A stretch of DNA of 64,000 bases from CAWKCE01 sp032127035. GTDB lineage: Bacteria; Actinomycetota; Actinomycetes; JAHEKZ01. The stretch spans positions 186,001 to 250,000 of the forward strand of contig CAWKCE010000005.1 of the NCBI GenBank assembly GCA_963848085.1. The letters run 5' to 3'. How positions within the stretch are numbered: the first letter of the stretch is position 1; each line of letters starts with the position of its first letter. The position numbers were made by a program, and so were the translations under genes. The notes below the pieces were generated by a model. That model was not told where the DNA came from, did not search any database, and saw only the letters and a list, made by a program, of their open reading frames with translations. This document shows positions 40,538-49,840 of the stretch, in pieces.

Positions 40538-41645
40538 CGTTCGCGGTGGCGGGGTCTTTGACGCCGCACTGGACGCCGCGCGCAGGGACGCCGACGTCGA
40601 CCCGCTCGCCGGGGTGCCACGCACTGACGTCCCGCTCAAGGCCAAGGACTACAAGACCGACCAAGAGGTCCGCTGGTGCCCAGGCTGTGGGGACTACGCC
40701 ATCCTGGCCGGCGTCCAGTCGTTCTTGCCCGAGCTCGGCATCCGGCGCGAGAACGTGGTGTTCATCTCCGGGATCGGGTGCTCGTCGCGGTTCCCGTACT
40801 ACATGAACACCTACGGAATGCACTCGATTCACGGCCGCGCACCGGCGATCGCATCGGGCTTGGCGCTGTCTCGCCCCGACCTGTCGGTGTGGGTGGTCAC
40901 CGGCGACGGCGATGCCCTGTCGATCGGCGGCAATCACCTGATCCACGCGCTGCGCCGCAACGTGAACCTCAAGATCCTGCTCTTCAACAACCGGATCTAC
41001 GGGCTCACCAAGGGTCAGTACTCGCCGACGTCCGAGATGGGCAAGGTCACCAAGTCCACCCCGCTCGGGTCGCTGGACGTACCGTTCAACCCGGTGTCAC
41101 TGGCCCTAGGCGCGGAGGCGTCGTTCGTGGCCCGCACCATCGACTCCGACCGCAAGCACCTGGTCGACGTGCTGCGGGCAGCCGCTCACCACAGGGGTAC
41201 GGCACTGGTCGAGATCCTCCAGAACTGCAACATCTTCAACGACGGTGCGTTCGACCTGCTGAAGGCACCGGAGACCCGGGACGACTCCCTGATCCGGCTG
41301 CGGCACGGAGAACCCATCGCGTTCGGCAGCGAGGGCGACAAGGGAGTGGTTCGACTGCCGGATGGCACGCTGCAGGTCGTGGATGTGGCGGAGTTCGGCA
41401 CCAAGTCGCTCCTGATCCACGACTCCCACGCACACAACCCGGAGGTGGGCTTCGCGTTGTCCCGCCTGGCCGACCCGACCTCGCTGGACACCACTGCGAT
41501 CGGGGTGTTCCGGGACGTGTCGCGGCCGACCTACGACGACCTGCTGCACGAGCAGCTCGCAGCGGCGGCGACGCAGCAGGGCGCGGGCGACCAGGAGGCG
41601 CTGCAGCGGATGTACCTGGGCGGCGACACCTGGACCGTCGACTGA
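40530..41645 (+). CDS. korB: 2-oxoacid:ferredoxin oxidoreductase beta subunit
   Basis: A 371-aa thiamine-diphosphate subunit. It has WCPGCGDYAIL near 50, the TPP/Mg motif VTGDGDALSIGGNHLIH and NNRIYGLTKGQYSPTS, all typical of KorB. Cys in CPGCG and GIGCSSR help bind its [4Fe-4S] cluster. GTG 40530 overlaps the alpha stop by 8 nt, with GGAGG upstream, so the subunits are co-translated. Confidence 0.94.
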   Translation: MGDVRGGGVFDAALDAARRDADVDPLAGVPRTDVPLKAKDYKTDQEVRWCPGCGDYAILAGVQSFLPELGIRRENVVFISGIGCSSRFPYYMNTYGMHSIHGRAPAIASGLALSRPDLSVWVVTGDGDALSIGGNHLIHALRRNVNLKILLFNNRIYGLTKGQYSPTSEMGKVTKSTPLGSLDVPFNPVSLALGAEASFVARTIDSDRKHLVDVLRAAAHHRGTALVEILQNCNIFNDGAFDLLKAPETRDDSLIRLRHGEPIAFGSEGDKGVVRLPDGTLQVVDVAEFGTKSLLIHDSHAHNPEVGFALSRLADPTSLDTTAIGVFRDVSRPTYDDLLHEQLAAAATQQGAGDQEALQRMYLGGDTWTVD

Positions 41646-41656
41646 CCCATCTTCGT

Positions 41657-41714
41657 CGAACCCCGCCCGGATGACGGTTCCGGACGCGGCAACCCCTCAT
41701 CCCGCCGGGGTTCG
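41657..41714 (+). terminator. Inverted-repeat terminator after korB
   Basis: Arms 41657-41674 and 41697-41714 (CGAACCCCGCCCGGATGA against its near complement, 16 of 18 positions) with a 22-nt loop, 11 nt after the korB stop. No T-run. Confidence 0.6.
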
Positions 41715-41724
41715 ACCGCGGTCC

Positions 41725-41730
41725 TAGGGT
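41725..41730 (+). promoter_or_regulatory. -10 box of a leaderless mRNA (rarD)
   Basis: TAGGGT, 6-nt spacer (ggcgag), then GTG 41737. It follows the terminator hairpin directly. Confidence 0.6.
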
Positions 41731-41736
41731 GGCGAG

Positions 41737-42657
41737 GTGCCCGAAGCGACGGACGACCGGCGTCGCGGGCTCGTCTATGGCGGGGCGGCGTACCTGATCT
41801 GGGGAGTCTTCCCGCTCTACTTCCCGCTGCTCGAGCCAGCTAGTCCCCTGGAGATCCTGGCCAACCGCATCGTGTGGTCGTTGGTCGTGGTGGTGGTGAT
41901 CTTGGCCATCACCCGATCCTGGAGCTGGATTCCGCCGCTCCTGCACGACCGGAGGCGCCTGGGACTGCTCGCTACCGCCGCCGTGGTGATCGCCGTGAAC
42001 TGGGGCGTCTACATCTACGGCGTCAACTCCGACCAGGTCGTGCAGACCTCGCTCGGCTACTTCATCAACCCGCTGGTCTCGATCCTGTTCGCGGTCGTCC
42101 TGCTGCACGAGCGGCTACGCACCTGGCAGTGGGTCGCGGTCGGCCTGGGCGCCGTGGCGGTGGTGGTCCTGACCGTCGACTACGGCGGGCTGCCCTGGAT
42201 TGCGCTGGTCCTTGCCTTCTCCTTCGGCACCTACGGCCTTGTCAAGAAGACGCTCGGCATGGGCGCGGTCCAGAGCCTGGCAGGTGAGACCGCTCTGCTG
42301 TTCCTGCCGGCGCTCGGCGTCCTGATGCTGCTCCATGAGCAGGGCAACGGCACCATGACGACCGACGGGGCGGGCCATACTGCGCTGCTTGTCAGCACCG
42401 GCATCGTGACGGCCATCCCGCTGCTGTTCTTCGGCGCAGCCGCCATCCGCATCCCACTGAGCTGGCTCGGTCTGCTGCAGTACTCCGCTCCGGTTCTGCA
42501 GTTCCTCATCGGCGTGGTGATCTACGACGAGCCGATGCCACCGTCCCGGTGGATTGGATTCGGGCTGGTGTGGGCGGCACTGCTGCTCATCACGGTGGAA
42601 AGCCTGACCGCCGGTCGGCGCGGCGGCCGGGTCATCGTGGAGCCGGTCACCGAATGA
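41737..42657 (+). CDS. rarD: RarD-type EamA transporter
   Basis: A 306-aa permease with ten hydrophobic segments and the RarD signature: GLVYGGAAYLIWGVFPLYF at the N-terminus, LANRIVWS, NWGVYIYGVNSDQVVQTSLG and YFINPL. RarD proteins are putative exporters of unknown substrates (chloramphenicol sensitivity by name). It converges on the polyprenyl synthase gene, with 9 nt between stops; a small ATGACC/GGTCAT hairpin spans the junction. Confidence 0.92.
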   Translation: MPEATDDRRRGLVYGGAAYLIWGVFPLYFPLLEPASPLEILANRIVWSLVVVVVILAITRSWSWIPPLLHDRRRLGLLATAAVVIAVNWGVYIYGVNSDQVVQTSLGYFINPLVSILFAVVLLHERLRTWQWVAVGLGAVAVVVLTVDYGGLPWIALVLAFSFGTYGLVKKTLGMGAVQSLAGETALLFLPALGVLMLLHEQGNGTMTTDGAGHTALLVSTGIVTAIPLLFFGAAAIRIPLSWLGLLQYSAPVLQFLIGVVIYDEPMPPSRWIGFGLVWAALLLITVESLTAGRRGGRVIVEPVTE

Positions 42658-42666
42658 CCCGATCGG

Positions 42667-43662
42667 TCATCCCGACCGCTGCACCACTTGGTCGCAGATC
42701 GCGAACAGCGCGTCCTTCGCCGGACCGGGTGGGAGCGGCGTCAGCTCCGCCCGGGCGGCGTCGGCGTAGCGACGGAGGTCGGCCCGGGCCGCAGCCATCG
42801 CCGGGCTCGTCCGCAGCAAGGCGAGCGCCCGCTCGTGCCGGGCGTCGTCGGTCAGGTCCTGGCTCAGCAGATGACGCAGCTCGGCCTCGGCCGGGTCCTC
42901 GGACGCCAGGGCATGGAGCACGGGCAGCGTCCGGACACCCTCGCGCAGGTCGGTTCCCGGCGTCTTCCCGGAGTCCACGCTGTCGCTGGCGACATCGAGC
43001 ACGTCGTCCGCCAGCTGGAACGCGACGCCGATCGCCTCACCGAAGCGGGTCATGACCTCGACGACGTCGGCGGCGGCACCGGACAGCAGGGCCCCGAAGC
43101 GTCCGGAGGTCGCGATGAGCGAGCCGGTCTTGTCGGCCACGACGGCCAGATAATGGGCAACTGCGTCGTCGCCCCCCGGGCCCAACGTCTCTTTGATCTG
43201 GCCAGTGACCAGACGCTCGAACGTACGTGCCTGGATCCGGACCGCCTCCGGTCCCAGGTCGGCCAGCAGCGCGGATGCCTTGGCAAACAGGAAGTCGCCG
43301 GTGAGGATCGCCACCGTGTTGTCCCAACGGGCGTTTGCCGACGGTGCACCGCGCCGCAGGTCCGCCTCGTCCATGACGTCGTCGTGGTACAGCGTGGCCA
43401 GGTGGGTCAGCTCCACCACCACCGCGGAGGGAACCACTCCGGGCGAGGACGGGTCCCCCAAGTTGGACGCCAGCAGGACCATCAGTGGACGAAACCGCTT
43501 GCCACCGGCCTCGACCAGGTGTCGTGAGGTCTGGTGCACGAACGGGTAGTCGCTGGTGACGCTGTCACGCAGCAGCAGCTCGACTCCTGCCATCCCGGTC
43601 GCCAAGCCGGCCGACAGCGTGGGGTCCACGTCTGCCAGTCCGAAAGGCCCCGAAGTGGTCAT
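42667..43662 (-). CDS. All-trans polyprenyl diphosphate synthase
   Basis: A 331-aa prenyltransferase with both Asp-rich motifs: first DDVMD at 94-98, second DDVLD at 219-223, plus GGKRFRPLM at 53-61 and LATLYHDD before the first motif, where no bulky aromatic sits close to block chain growth except Tyr92. It most likely makes the octa- or nonaprenyl chain of menaquinone. ATG 43662 is 4 nt after the nuoN stop, so it ends the main nuo operon, tying side-chain synthesis to complex I expression. Confidence 0.9.
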   Translation of the reverse strand: MTTSGPFGLADVDPTLSAGLATGMAGVELLLRDSVTSDYPFVHQTSRHLVEAGGKRFRPLMVLLASNLGDPSSPGVVPSAVVVELTHLATLYHDDVMDEADLRRGAPSANARWDNTVAILTGDFLFAKASALLADLGPEAVRIQARTFERLVTGQIKETLGPGGDDAVAHYLAVVADKTGSLIATSGRFGALLSGAAADVVEVMTRFGEAIGVAFQLADDVLDVASDSVDSGKTPGTDLREGVRTLPVLHALASEDPAEAELRHLLSQDLTDDARHERALALLRTSPAMAAARADLRRYADAARAELTPLPPGPAKDALFAICDQVVQRSG

Positions 43663-43666
43663 GGCG

Positions 43667-45223
43667 CTAGCGAACCAGTGAGGCGGCCTCGTTGGCCAGA
43701 TCAAGAACCGGTCCGGGGAGGACACCCAGCACCACTGTGGCGGCGGCCGCGACAGCGATGGCAGAAGAGGTGAAGACGCTGGGCACGGTCACAGTGGCAC
43801 CGTCGGGTGACGGTTCGGTGAAGAACATCAAGACGATCACTCGAACGTAGAAGAAGGCGGCAACGGCACTGGTCACCACGCCGACGATGACCAAGGGTGT
43901 GGCACCGCCCCGCACGGCTGCCTCGAACACGGCGAACTTCCCGATGAACCCACTGGTGAGCGGAATTCCTGCAAATGAGAGCAGGAACAGCGCGAACAGG
44001 CCTGCCGTCAACGGCGACCGCTTGCCCAGCCCGGCCCACTTGGACAGGTGGGTGGCCTCACCGCCGGCGTCACGCACGAGCGTGACGATCGCGAACGCCC
44101 CGATCGTGGCGAAGCCGTAGGCGACCAAGTAGAACAACGTGCTCGACAACCCGTCCTGGTTGGTCGCGACGACGCCGGTCAGGATGAAGCCGACCTGAGC
44201 CACGGACGAGTACGCGAGCATCCGCTTGATGTCGGTCTGCGTGATCGCGAGGACCGCACCCACCACCAGGGTCAGCACGACGACGACCCACATCATGGGG
44301 CGCCAGTCCCAGCTGTAGTCGCCGAGCGCGACGTAGAACACCCTGAGGATCGCCCCGAACGCGGCGACCTTCGTCGACGCGGCCATGAACGCGGTTACTG
44401 CAGTCGGCGAGCCCTGGTACACGTCCGGGACCCAGGCGTGGAACGGGACGGCGCCTACCTTGAACAGCAGGCCCACGGCGACCATCCCCGTGCCCAGCAG
44501 CAGCAGGGGGTCCAGTCCTACCTGCGTTCCGAGCGCATCGTGGATCGCGCCGAGCCGGATCGAGCCGGCGAACCCGAACAGCAGCGCCGACCCGAACAAG
44601 AAGAACGCCGACGAGAAGGAGCCCAGGAGGAAGTATTTGATTGCTGCCTCCTGAGACAGCAGGCGACGCCGGCGAGCCAGGCCGACCATCAGGTACAGCG
44701 GCAGCGACAGGACCTCGAGCGCGACAAACATCGTCAGCAGGTCATTCGCTGCCGGGAACAGCATCATGCCGGCGACCGAGAACATCGCCAGCGGCCAGAT
44801 CTCGGTCTGGCGGGCTCCGACGGCGACCAGCTCACGCTCGCCTTCGCTGCCCGGGATGCTGGCAGCCGACGGCGCGAAGGCATCCCCCGACGGGTCTACG
44901 CCGCGTTCCGCGAACAGGAGCATCGCCACGAATGACAGCAGGAGCACGGTTCCCTGCAAGAAGACCGATGTCTTGTCCATCGCGACCGTCGCCTCGGCCG
45001 CGGTGGCTCCCGCCTCGGGTGCCGTCACCCAGACGAGCACGGCGAACGACGCCACCAGGGCGCCCAGCCCGAGGGCAGGCTGCACCGGGCCACGAACCCG
45101 CCGTGGCACGAATGCCTCTACCAGGACCCCGACGAGCGCCGCTCCGAAGACGACAAGCATGGGCGCAATGAGCGCGTAGTCGAGCGTCGGTGACTCGAAG
45201 GAGCCCACGGCCACGCGGATCAC
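43667..45223 (-). CDS. nuoN: NADH-quinone oxidoreductase subunit N (cluster 1)
   Basis: A 518-aa pump subunit with 14 hydrophobic segments. Essential residues are seen in FVALEVLSLPLYLMVGLAR (Glu) and FKVGAVPFHAWVPDVYQGSP (Lys). GTG 45223 overlaps nuoM by 4 nt (GTGA). A hydrophilic loop with Gly/Glu (SEGERELVAVG) near 130 is longer than in the cluster 2 copy. Confidence 0.95.
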   Translation of the reverse strand: MIRVAVGSFESPTLDYALIAPMLVVFGAALVGVLVEAFVPRRVRGPVQPALGLGALVASFAVLVWVTAPEAGATAAEATVAMDKTSVFLQGTVLLLSFVAMLLFAERGVDPSGDAFAPSAASIPGSEGERELVAVGARQTEIWPLAMFSVAGMMLFPAANDLLTMFVALEVLSLPLYLMVGLARRRRLLSQEAAIKYFLLGSFSSAFFLFGSALLFGFAGSIRLGAIHDALGTQVGLDPLLLLGTGMVAVGLLFKVGAVPFHAWVPDVYQGSPTAVTAFMAASTKVAAFGAILRVFYVALGDYSWDWRPMMWVVVVLTLVVGAVLAITQTDIKRMLAYSSVAQVGFILTGVVATNQDGLSSTLFYLVAYGFATIGAFAIVTLVRDAGGEATHLSKWAGLGKRSPLTAGLFALFLLSFAGIPLTSGFIGKFAVFEAAVRGGATPLVIVGVVTSAVAAFFYVRVIVLMFFTEPSPDGATVTVPSVFTSSAIAVAAAATVVLGVLPGPVLDLANEAASLVR

Positions 45224-46776
45224 GGGGCCTCCCCTCCTTCGGCGGCCGGGTCCGCCGGCGGGACGTCAGGCGTAAACGGCACGGCGTCAACGGCCTCGAG
45301 GACCCGGTCGGACGCCGGGTTGACGGCGTCGAACAGTGGCTTCGGGTACACCCCGACCGCGAGAATCAGCGCCATCAACGGTGCTACTACCCAGACCTCG
45401 CGTGGCACCAGGTCGGCCATGCCACGGACATTCTCGGTCTCTGGGCCGTGGGACACCCGCTGCACCATGATCAAGATGTAGAGAGCGGACAGCACGATCC
45501 CGATCACCGCGATGACGGCAGCGACCGGCCATGTCGGGTAGCTGCCGATCAGGACGGAGATCTCGCCGACGAAGCCAGCCATGCCCGGCAGCGCCAACCC
45601 GGACAGGCCCGCGAACATCAGCGATCCAGCGATCAGCGGGGCAACGCGCTGTACCCCCCCGAAAGCCGAGACGAGACTGCTCCCCCGGCGGCGCACCAAG
45701 AACCCGACCACGAGGAACAGCGCCGCGGTAGACAGACCGTGGGCGACCATGTAGATCGTGGCGCCGGACAAGCCGATCTGGGTGAAGGCGAAGACGCCAA
45801 GGACGATGAAGCCGAAGTGCGACACCGACGTGTAGGCGATCAGCCGGTACATATCCGTCTGGCCGATTGCCACCAGCGCGGCGTAGACGATGCCCACCAC
45901 GGCAAGGGTGACGACGACCGGAGCCGCCCAGTGGGATGCGTCCGGGAACAGCGGCAGGCAGAGACGCAGCATCCCGAAAGTTCCGACCTTGTCGAGCACC
46001 CCCACCATGAGCGTCGAGGTGGCCGGCGTGCCGGCAGCCGCGGCGTCCGGCAGCCAGGTGTGCACTGGCACCATGGGAGCCTTCACGGCGAAGGCGAAGA
46101 AGAAGCCTGCGAACAACATCTTCTGCGTGCTGGGGTCAATGTCGAGGCCGAGTAGCGCGGTGTAGTCGAACGTCCCCTCGCCCAGCTGACGGACGGACAC
46201 GACGTACAGCCCGATCAGGGCCGCGAGCAGCAGCAGACCGCCCAGCAGGCTGTAGAGCAGGAACTTGACTGCCGCGTAGCTTCGCTGCAGCCCTCCGAAG
46301 AACCCGATCAGGAAGTAGACCGGGAGCAGCATGACCTCGAACGCCACGTAGAACAGGAACAGGTCGGTCGCCGCGAAGACGAAGACGATCGCGGACTCCA
46401 GGGCCAGCAAGAGCGCGAAGTACGTCTGCACGCGGTGCGCAGTGGTGTCGTCGGCGTCGTTCCATCCGGAGGTGATGACGATCGGGACCAGCACGACGGC
46501 CATCGCGAGGAGGACCAACGCGATCCCATCGACCCCCACCGAGTAAGAGATGCCGAACCGCTCGATCCAGACGTGGCTCTCGACGAACTGGAACGCGTCA
46601 GCTGAGTCCGGCTCGAACTGCAAGGACATGACAACGACAAGCGCCACCATGACAAGAGAGACCACCAGCGCGATCTGCTTGGCGAGCAGCTCACGGCCGT
46701 TGGGGACGGCAGCCACCACGACGGAGCCCACCAAGGGTAGGACGCCGAGGACGGTGAGCCATGGGAAGTCGGTCAC
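45220..46776 (-). CDS. nuoM: NADH-quinone oxidoreductase subunit M (cluster 1)
   Basis: A 518-aa pump subunit: YVAFEVMLLPVYFLIGFFGG (Glu about 148) and FAVKAPMVPVHTWLPDAAA (Lys about 235) are the canonical proton-path residues. An acidic C-terminus follows the last helix. GTG 46776 is 1 nt after the nuoL stop. Confidence 0.95.
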   Translation of the reverse strand: MTDFPWLTVLGVLPLVGSVVVAAVPNGRELLAKQIALVVSLVMVALVVVMSLQFEPDSADAFQFVESHVWIERFGISYSVGVDGIALVLLAMAVVLVPIVITSGWNDADDTTAHRVQTYFALLLALESAIVFVFAATDLFLFYVAFEVMLLPVYFLIGFFGGLQRSYAAVKFLLYSLLGGLLLLAALIGLYVVSVRQLGEGTFDYTALLGLDIDPSTQKMLFAGFFFAFAVKAPMVPVHTWLPDAAAAGTPATSTLMVGVLDKVGTFGMLRLCLPLFPDASHWAAPVVVTLAVVGIVYAALVAIGQTDMYRLIAYTSVSHFGFIVLGVFAFTQIGLSGATIYMVAHGLSTAALFLVVGFLVRRRGSSLVSAFGGVQRVAPLIAGSLMFAGLSGLALPGMAGFVGEISVLIGSYPTWPVAAVIAVIGIVLSALYILIMVQRVSHGPETENVRGMADLVPREVWVVAPLMALILAVGVYPKPLFDAVNPASDRVLEAVDAVPFTPDVPPADPAAEGGEAP

Positions 46777-46777
46777 G

Positions 46778-48706
46778 TCACACCCTCACCAGCACGAGGG
46801 CACCCAGCACGAGCAGAGCGCCGGCCAACATCCACATGGCGTACGAGCGAACGAATCCGGTCTGGGCGCGGCGCATCCGCGACGAGCTCCCCCCGATGGC
46901 GGCAGCGGTCCCGTTCACAAACCCGTCCACGACCCGGTTGTCGAAGAAGACCAGGAAGCGAGTGAGGTACTGGCCGGGGCGCATGAACAGGGTCTCGTTG
47001 AACGCGTCCTGGTAGAAGTCCAGCCGGGCAGCACGTGTCAGTACCGACCCGACCGGTGCGGTCTCCGGGACCGGTCGGCGACCGTACATCGCGACGGCCA
47101 GACCGACGCCCAGGAGTAGCGAGACGAGAACCACGCTCGACACCACCAGCGGCGGCACCGGGGGTTCCACCTCCAGCAGGCCGGTCGTCGGCGTCAGCCA
47201 TCGGACGAACCCGAGGCCAGAGGCCAGGCCGGCGATCGCGGAGAACACGCCCAGCACAATCAACGGGATCGTCATGACCTTCGGTGACTCGTGCGGCTGG
47301 GCGTCGTCAGCCCATCGCCGCTCGCCGAAGAACGTCATCACGACAACCCGGGTCATGTAGAACGCGGTGATCGCGGCGGCAGCGATGGTCGCGATCCCGA
47401 TCCAGACGTTGTCCGCGAGAGCGGCCTCGATGATGCTGTCCTTGGAGAAGAAGCCGGCAAAGGGCGGAACGCCGATGATCGCCAGGTACGAAACCCCGAA
47501 GGTGACGAACGTGATCGGCATCGCCTTCCGCAGCCCGCCGTAGCGGCGCATGCTGACCTCGTCGTCCATGCCATGCATGACCGAACCGGCCCCGAGGAAC
47601 AGGTTGGCCTTGAAGAAGCCGTGCGTCACCAAGTGGAAGATCGCGTACGCGTAGCCCGCCGGACCTAGCCCAGCGGCAATCACCATGTACCCGATCTGGC
47701 TCATGGTGGATGCGGCCAGAGCCTTCTTGATGTCGTCCTTCGCGGTTCCGATGAAGGCGCCGAAGAGCATTGTGGCGACGCCCACCAGAACCACCGCCAG
47801 CCGGGCGCCGTCGGAGAGGTTGAAGATCGGCCCCGACCGCACGATGAGGTAGACACCGGCGGTCACCATGGTTGCCGCGTGGATCAGAGCGGACACCGGG
47901 GTGGGGCCCGCCATGGCGTCTCCGAGCCAGGCCTGGAGCGGCATCTGGGCCGACTTGCCGGTCGCCGCCAGTAGCAGGAGCAGACCGAGCGCGAGCACGG
48001 TGCCCTCACTGGCCTGCGGCGCTCCGGCGAAGACTCCGGAGAATGCAGTCGTACCGAACGTGGCCACCATGAGCATGATTGCCAGCGACATCCCCATGTC
48101 GCCGACACGGTTCATCACGAACGCCTTCTTCGCCGCCGTGGCGTAGTCGGGTTTGGCGTTCCAGAAGCCGATGAGCAGGTAGGACGCCAGACCGACGCCT
48201 TCCCAGCCGACGTAGACCATCACGTAGCTGCTGGCCAGTACCAGGAGCAGCATGGACGCGACGAACAGGTTGAGGTAGCCGAAGAAGCGCCGACGATCCG
48301 GGTCGTGCGCCATGTAGCCGAGTGAGTAGATGTGGATCAGGCCACCGACGAGCGTCACCAGGATCACGAAGGACATCGACAGCGGGTCCAGCTGGAAGCC
48401 CACGTCGACGGAGAAGTCGGCGAACGGCGCCCACGTGTACAAGGACTGCTCGAAGGCTCGCTGGGTCGCGGGCTCGCCCAGCATGGTGAAGAGCTGGACA
48501 ACTGCCAGGACAAAGGCGACGACGACGGTAGCGACGCCGAGCAGGGGGCCCCAACGGTTCGTCCGGCGCCCCCCAACGAGCAGGACGAAGGCGCCCGTCA
48601 GCGGGAGCGCGATCAGCAGCCAGGTCAGCTGGAAGACTCCGGTCGCGGCCTGGACGACCTGGTCGGCGCCCTCGATCTCGGACATCAGCAACGACGGCGA
48701 GGTCAT
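46778..48706 (-). CDS. nuoL: NADH-quinone oxidoreductase subunit L (cluster 1)
   Basis: A 642-aa subunit: VYVGWEGVGLASYLLIGFW (Glu about 162) and GKSAQMPLQAWLGDAMAGP (Lys about 245, with the LGDAM form instead of LPDAM). C-terminal lateral helix region present. ATG 48706 follows GGGGAGG. The 55-nt gap to nuoK holds nothing else. Confidence 0.96.
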   Translation of the reverse strand: MTSPSLLMSEIEGADQVVQAATGVFQLTWLLIALPLTGAFVLLVGGRRTNRWGPLLGVATVVVAFVLAVVQLFTMLGEPATQRAFEQSLYTWAPFADFSVDVGFQLDPLSMSFVILVTLVGGLIHIYSLGYMAHDPDRRRFFGYLNLFVASMLLLVLASSYVMVYVGWEGVGLASYLLIGFWNAKPDYATAAKKAFVMNRVGDMGMSLAIMLMVATFGTTAFSGVFAGAPQASEGTVLALGLLLLLAATGKSAQMPLQAWLGDAMAGPTPVSALIHAATMVTAGVYLIVRSGPIFNLSDGARLAVVLVGVATMLFGAFIGTAKDDIKKALAASTMSQIGYMVIAAGLGPAGYAYAIFHLVTHGFFKANLFLGAGSVMHGMDDEVSMRRYGGLRKAMPITFVTFGVSYLAIIGVPPFAGFFSKDSIIEAALADNVWIGIATIAAAAITAFYMTRVVVMTFFGERRWADDAQPHESPKVMTIPLIVLGVFSAIAGLASGLGFVRWLTPTTGLLEVEPPVPPLVVSSVVLVSLLLGVGLAVAMYGRRPVPETAPVGSVLTRAARLDFYQDAFNETLFMRPGQYLTRFLVFFDNRVVDGFVNGTAAAIGGSSSRMRRAQTGFVRSYAMWMLAGALLVLGALVLVRV

Positions 48707-48761
48707 GTGAGGACCTCCCCATACGTCGCGGCGACGATGTGCGCACTCATCTGCATGCCGA

Positions 48762-49061
48762 TCAGAGCCTCAGCAGGTTCGGGTCGTCGACCGAGGCCGA
48801 CCGCCTGGTGCGGAAGATGGTGACGATGATTGCCAGTCCGACGACCACCTCGGCGGCCGCCACGACCATCACGAAGAACGCAACGACCATGCCGTCGATG
48901 TTGCCGTTGATCCGGGCGAAGGTGACGAACGCGAGGTTGGCCGCGTTCAGCATCAGCTCGATGCACATGAAGACAACGACCGCGTTCCGACGCAGGAGAA
49001 CACCCACGGCGCCGATCGTGAACAGCAGGGTGGCGACGTAGACGTAGTTCATGGGGTTCAT
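48762..49061 (-). CDS. nuoK: NADH-quinone oxidoreductase subunit K (cluster 1)
   Basis: A 99-aa three-helix subunit with membrane glutamates in VFMCIELMLNAAN and VAAAEVVVGLAII. ATG 49061 overlaps the nuoJ stop by 4 nt. Confidence 0.95.
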   Translation of the reverse strand: MNPMNYVYVATLLFTIGAVGVLLRRNAVVVFMCIELMLNAANLAFVTFARINGNIDGMVVAFFVMVVAAAEVVVGLAIIVTIFRTRRSASVDDPNLLRL

Positions 49062-49840
49062 GGGTCACCACCGTCGGCGTCGCCCTCCGACAGCTCGTAG
49101 GCCCCGGGAGGGCGAACGGTGCCGCTGCGCCGCATCTGCTCCGGCACGCTCGAGGGAGCCGGTGTGCCGTCCGGGAGCAGGGCCGGGGTGTCGACTGCGT
49201 TGTGCCGAGCAAAGACCCCCGAGCTCGGCAGCGGGGTCTGCTGCACGCCGTCCCGGAACCGCTCGGCGGCAAGCTCGCGCTGGGACTTGCGGGGGATGAT
49301 CCGCTCGCGGTGGGTCAGCACCATGGCCCCGAGGGCGGCGGTGATGAGTACCGCGCTCACCACCTCGAAGGGAAACACGTACTGGGTAAACAGTGACTTG
49401 CCGATGGCTTCCACGTGCCCGCCGGCAGCCTCTTCGGCCGCCCCGATCCCCACTGCGTCCGCGAAGGTGACCCGGCTGAGACCGGCGATCACGAGGCCAC
49501 CGAGACCGACACCGAGCAGGATTCCGACGACGCGCTGCCCGCGCAGGGTCTCGACCATCGAGTCTGAGGCATCGACGCCCACCAGCATCAGCACGAACAG
49601 GAAGAGCATCATCACCGCGCCGGTGTAGACGACCACCTGGACCACGCCCAGGAAGACTCCGCCCTGGAGCAGGAAGAAGACCGCGAGGATCATCATCGTC
49701 AGCGCCATCCAGAGCGCACTGTGGACGGCCTTCCGGCTCACCAGGATCATCACGGCAGCCACGATCGCCAGCGGCGCAAGAACCCAGAACGTCACCGCCT
49801 CTCCGGTCGACGTCTGTGCGGCCAGCATCACCGGGGTCAT
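49058..49840 (-). CDS. nuoJ: NADH-quinone oxidoreductase subunit J (cluster 1)
   Basis: A 260-aa subunit with five membrane segments in the first 180 residues (WMALTMMILAVFFLLQG, VVVYTGAVMMLFLFVLML) and an actinobacterial hydrophilic C-terminal extension of about 80 residues rich in Pro, Arg and Glu. Overlaps nuoI by 4 nt. Confidence 0.94.
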   Translation of the reverse strand: MTPVMLAAQTSTGEAVTFWVLAPLAIVAAVMILVSRKAVHSALWMALTMMILAVFFLLQGGVFLGVVQVVVYTGAVMMLFLFVLMLVGVDASDSMVETLRGQRVVGILLGVGLGGLVIAGLSRVTFADAVGIGAAEEAAGGHVEAIGKSLFTQYVFPFEVVSAVLITAALGAMVLTHRERIIPRKSQRELAAERFRDGVQQTPLPSSGVFARHNAVDTPALLPDGTPAPSSVPEQMRRSGTVRPPGAYELSEGDADGGDP

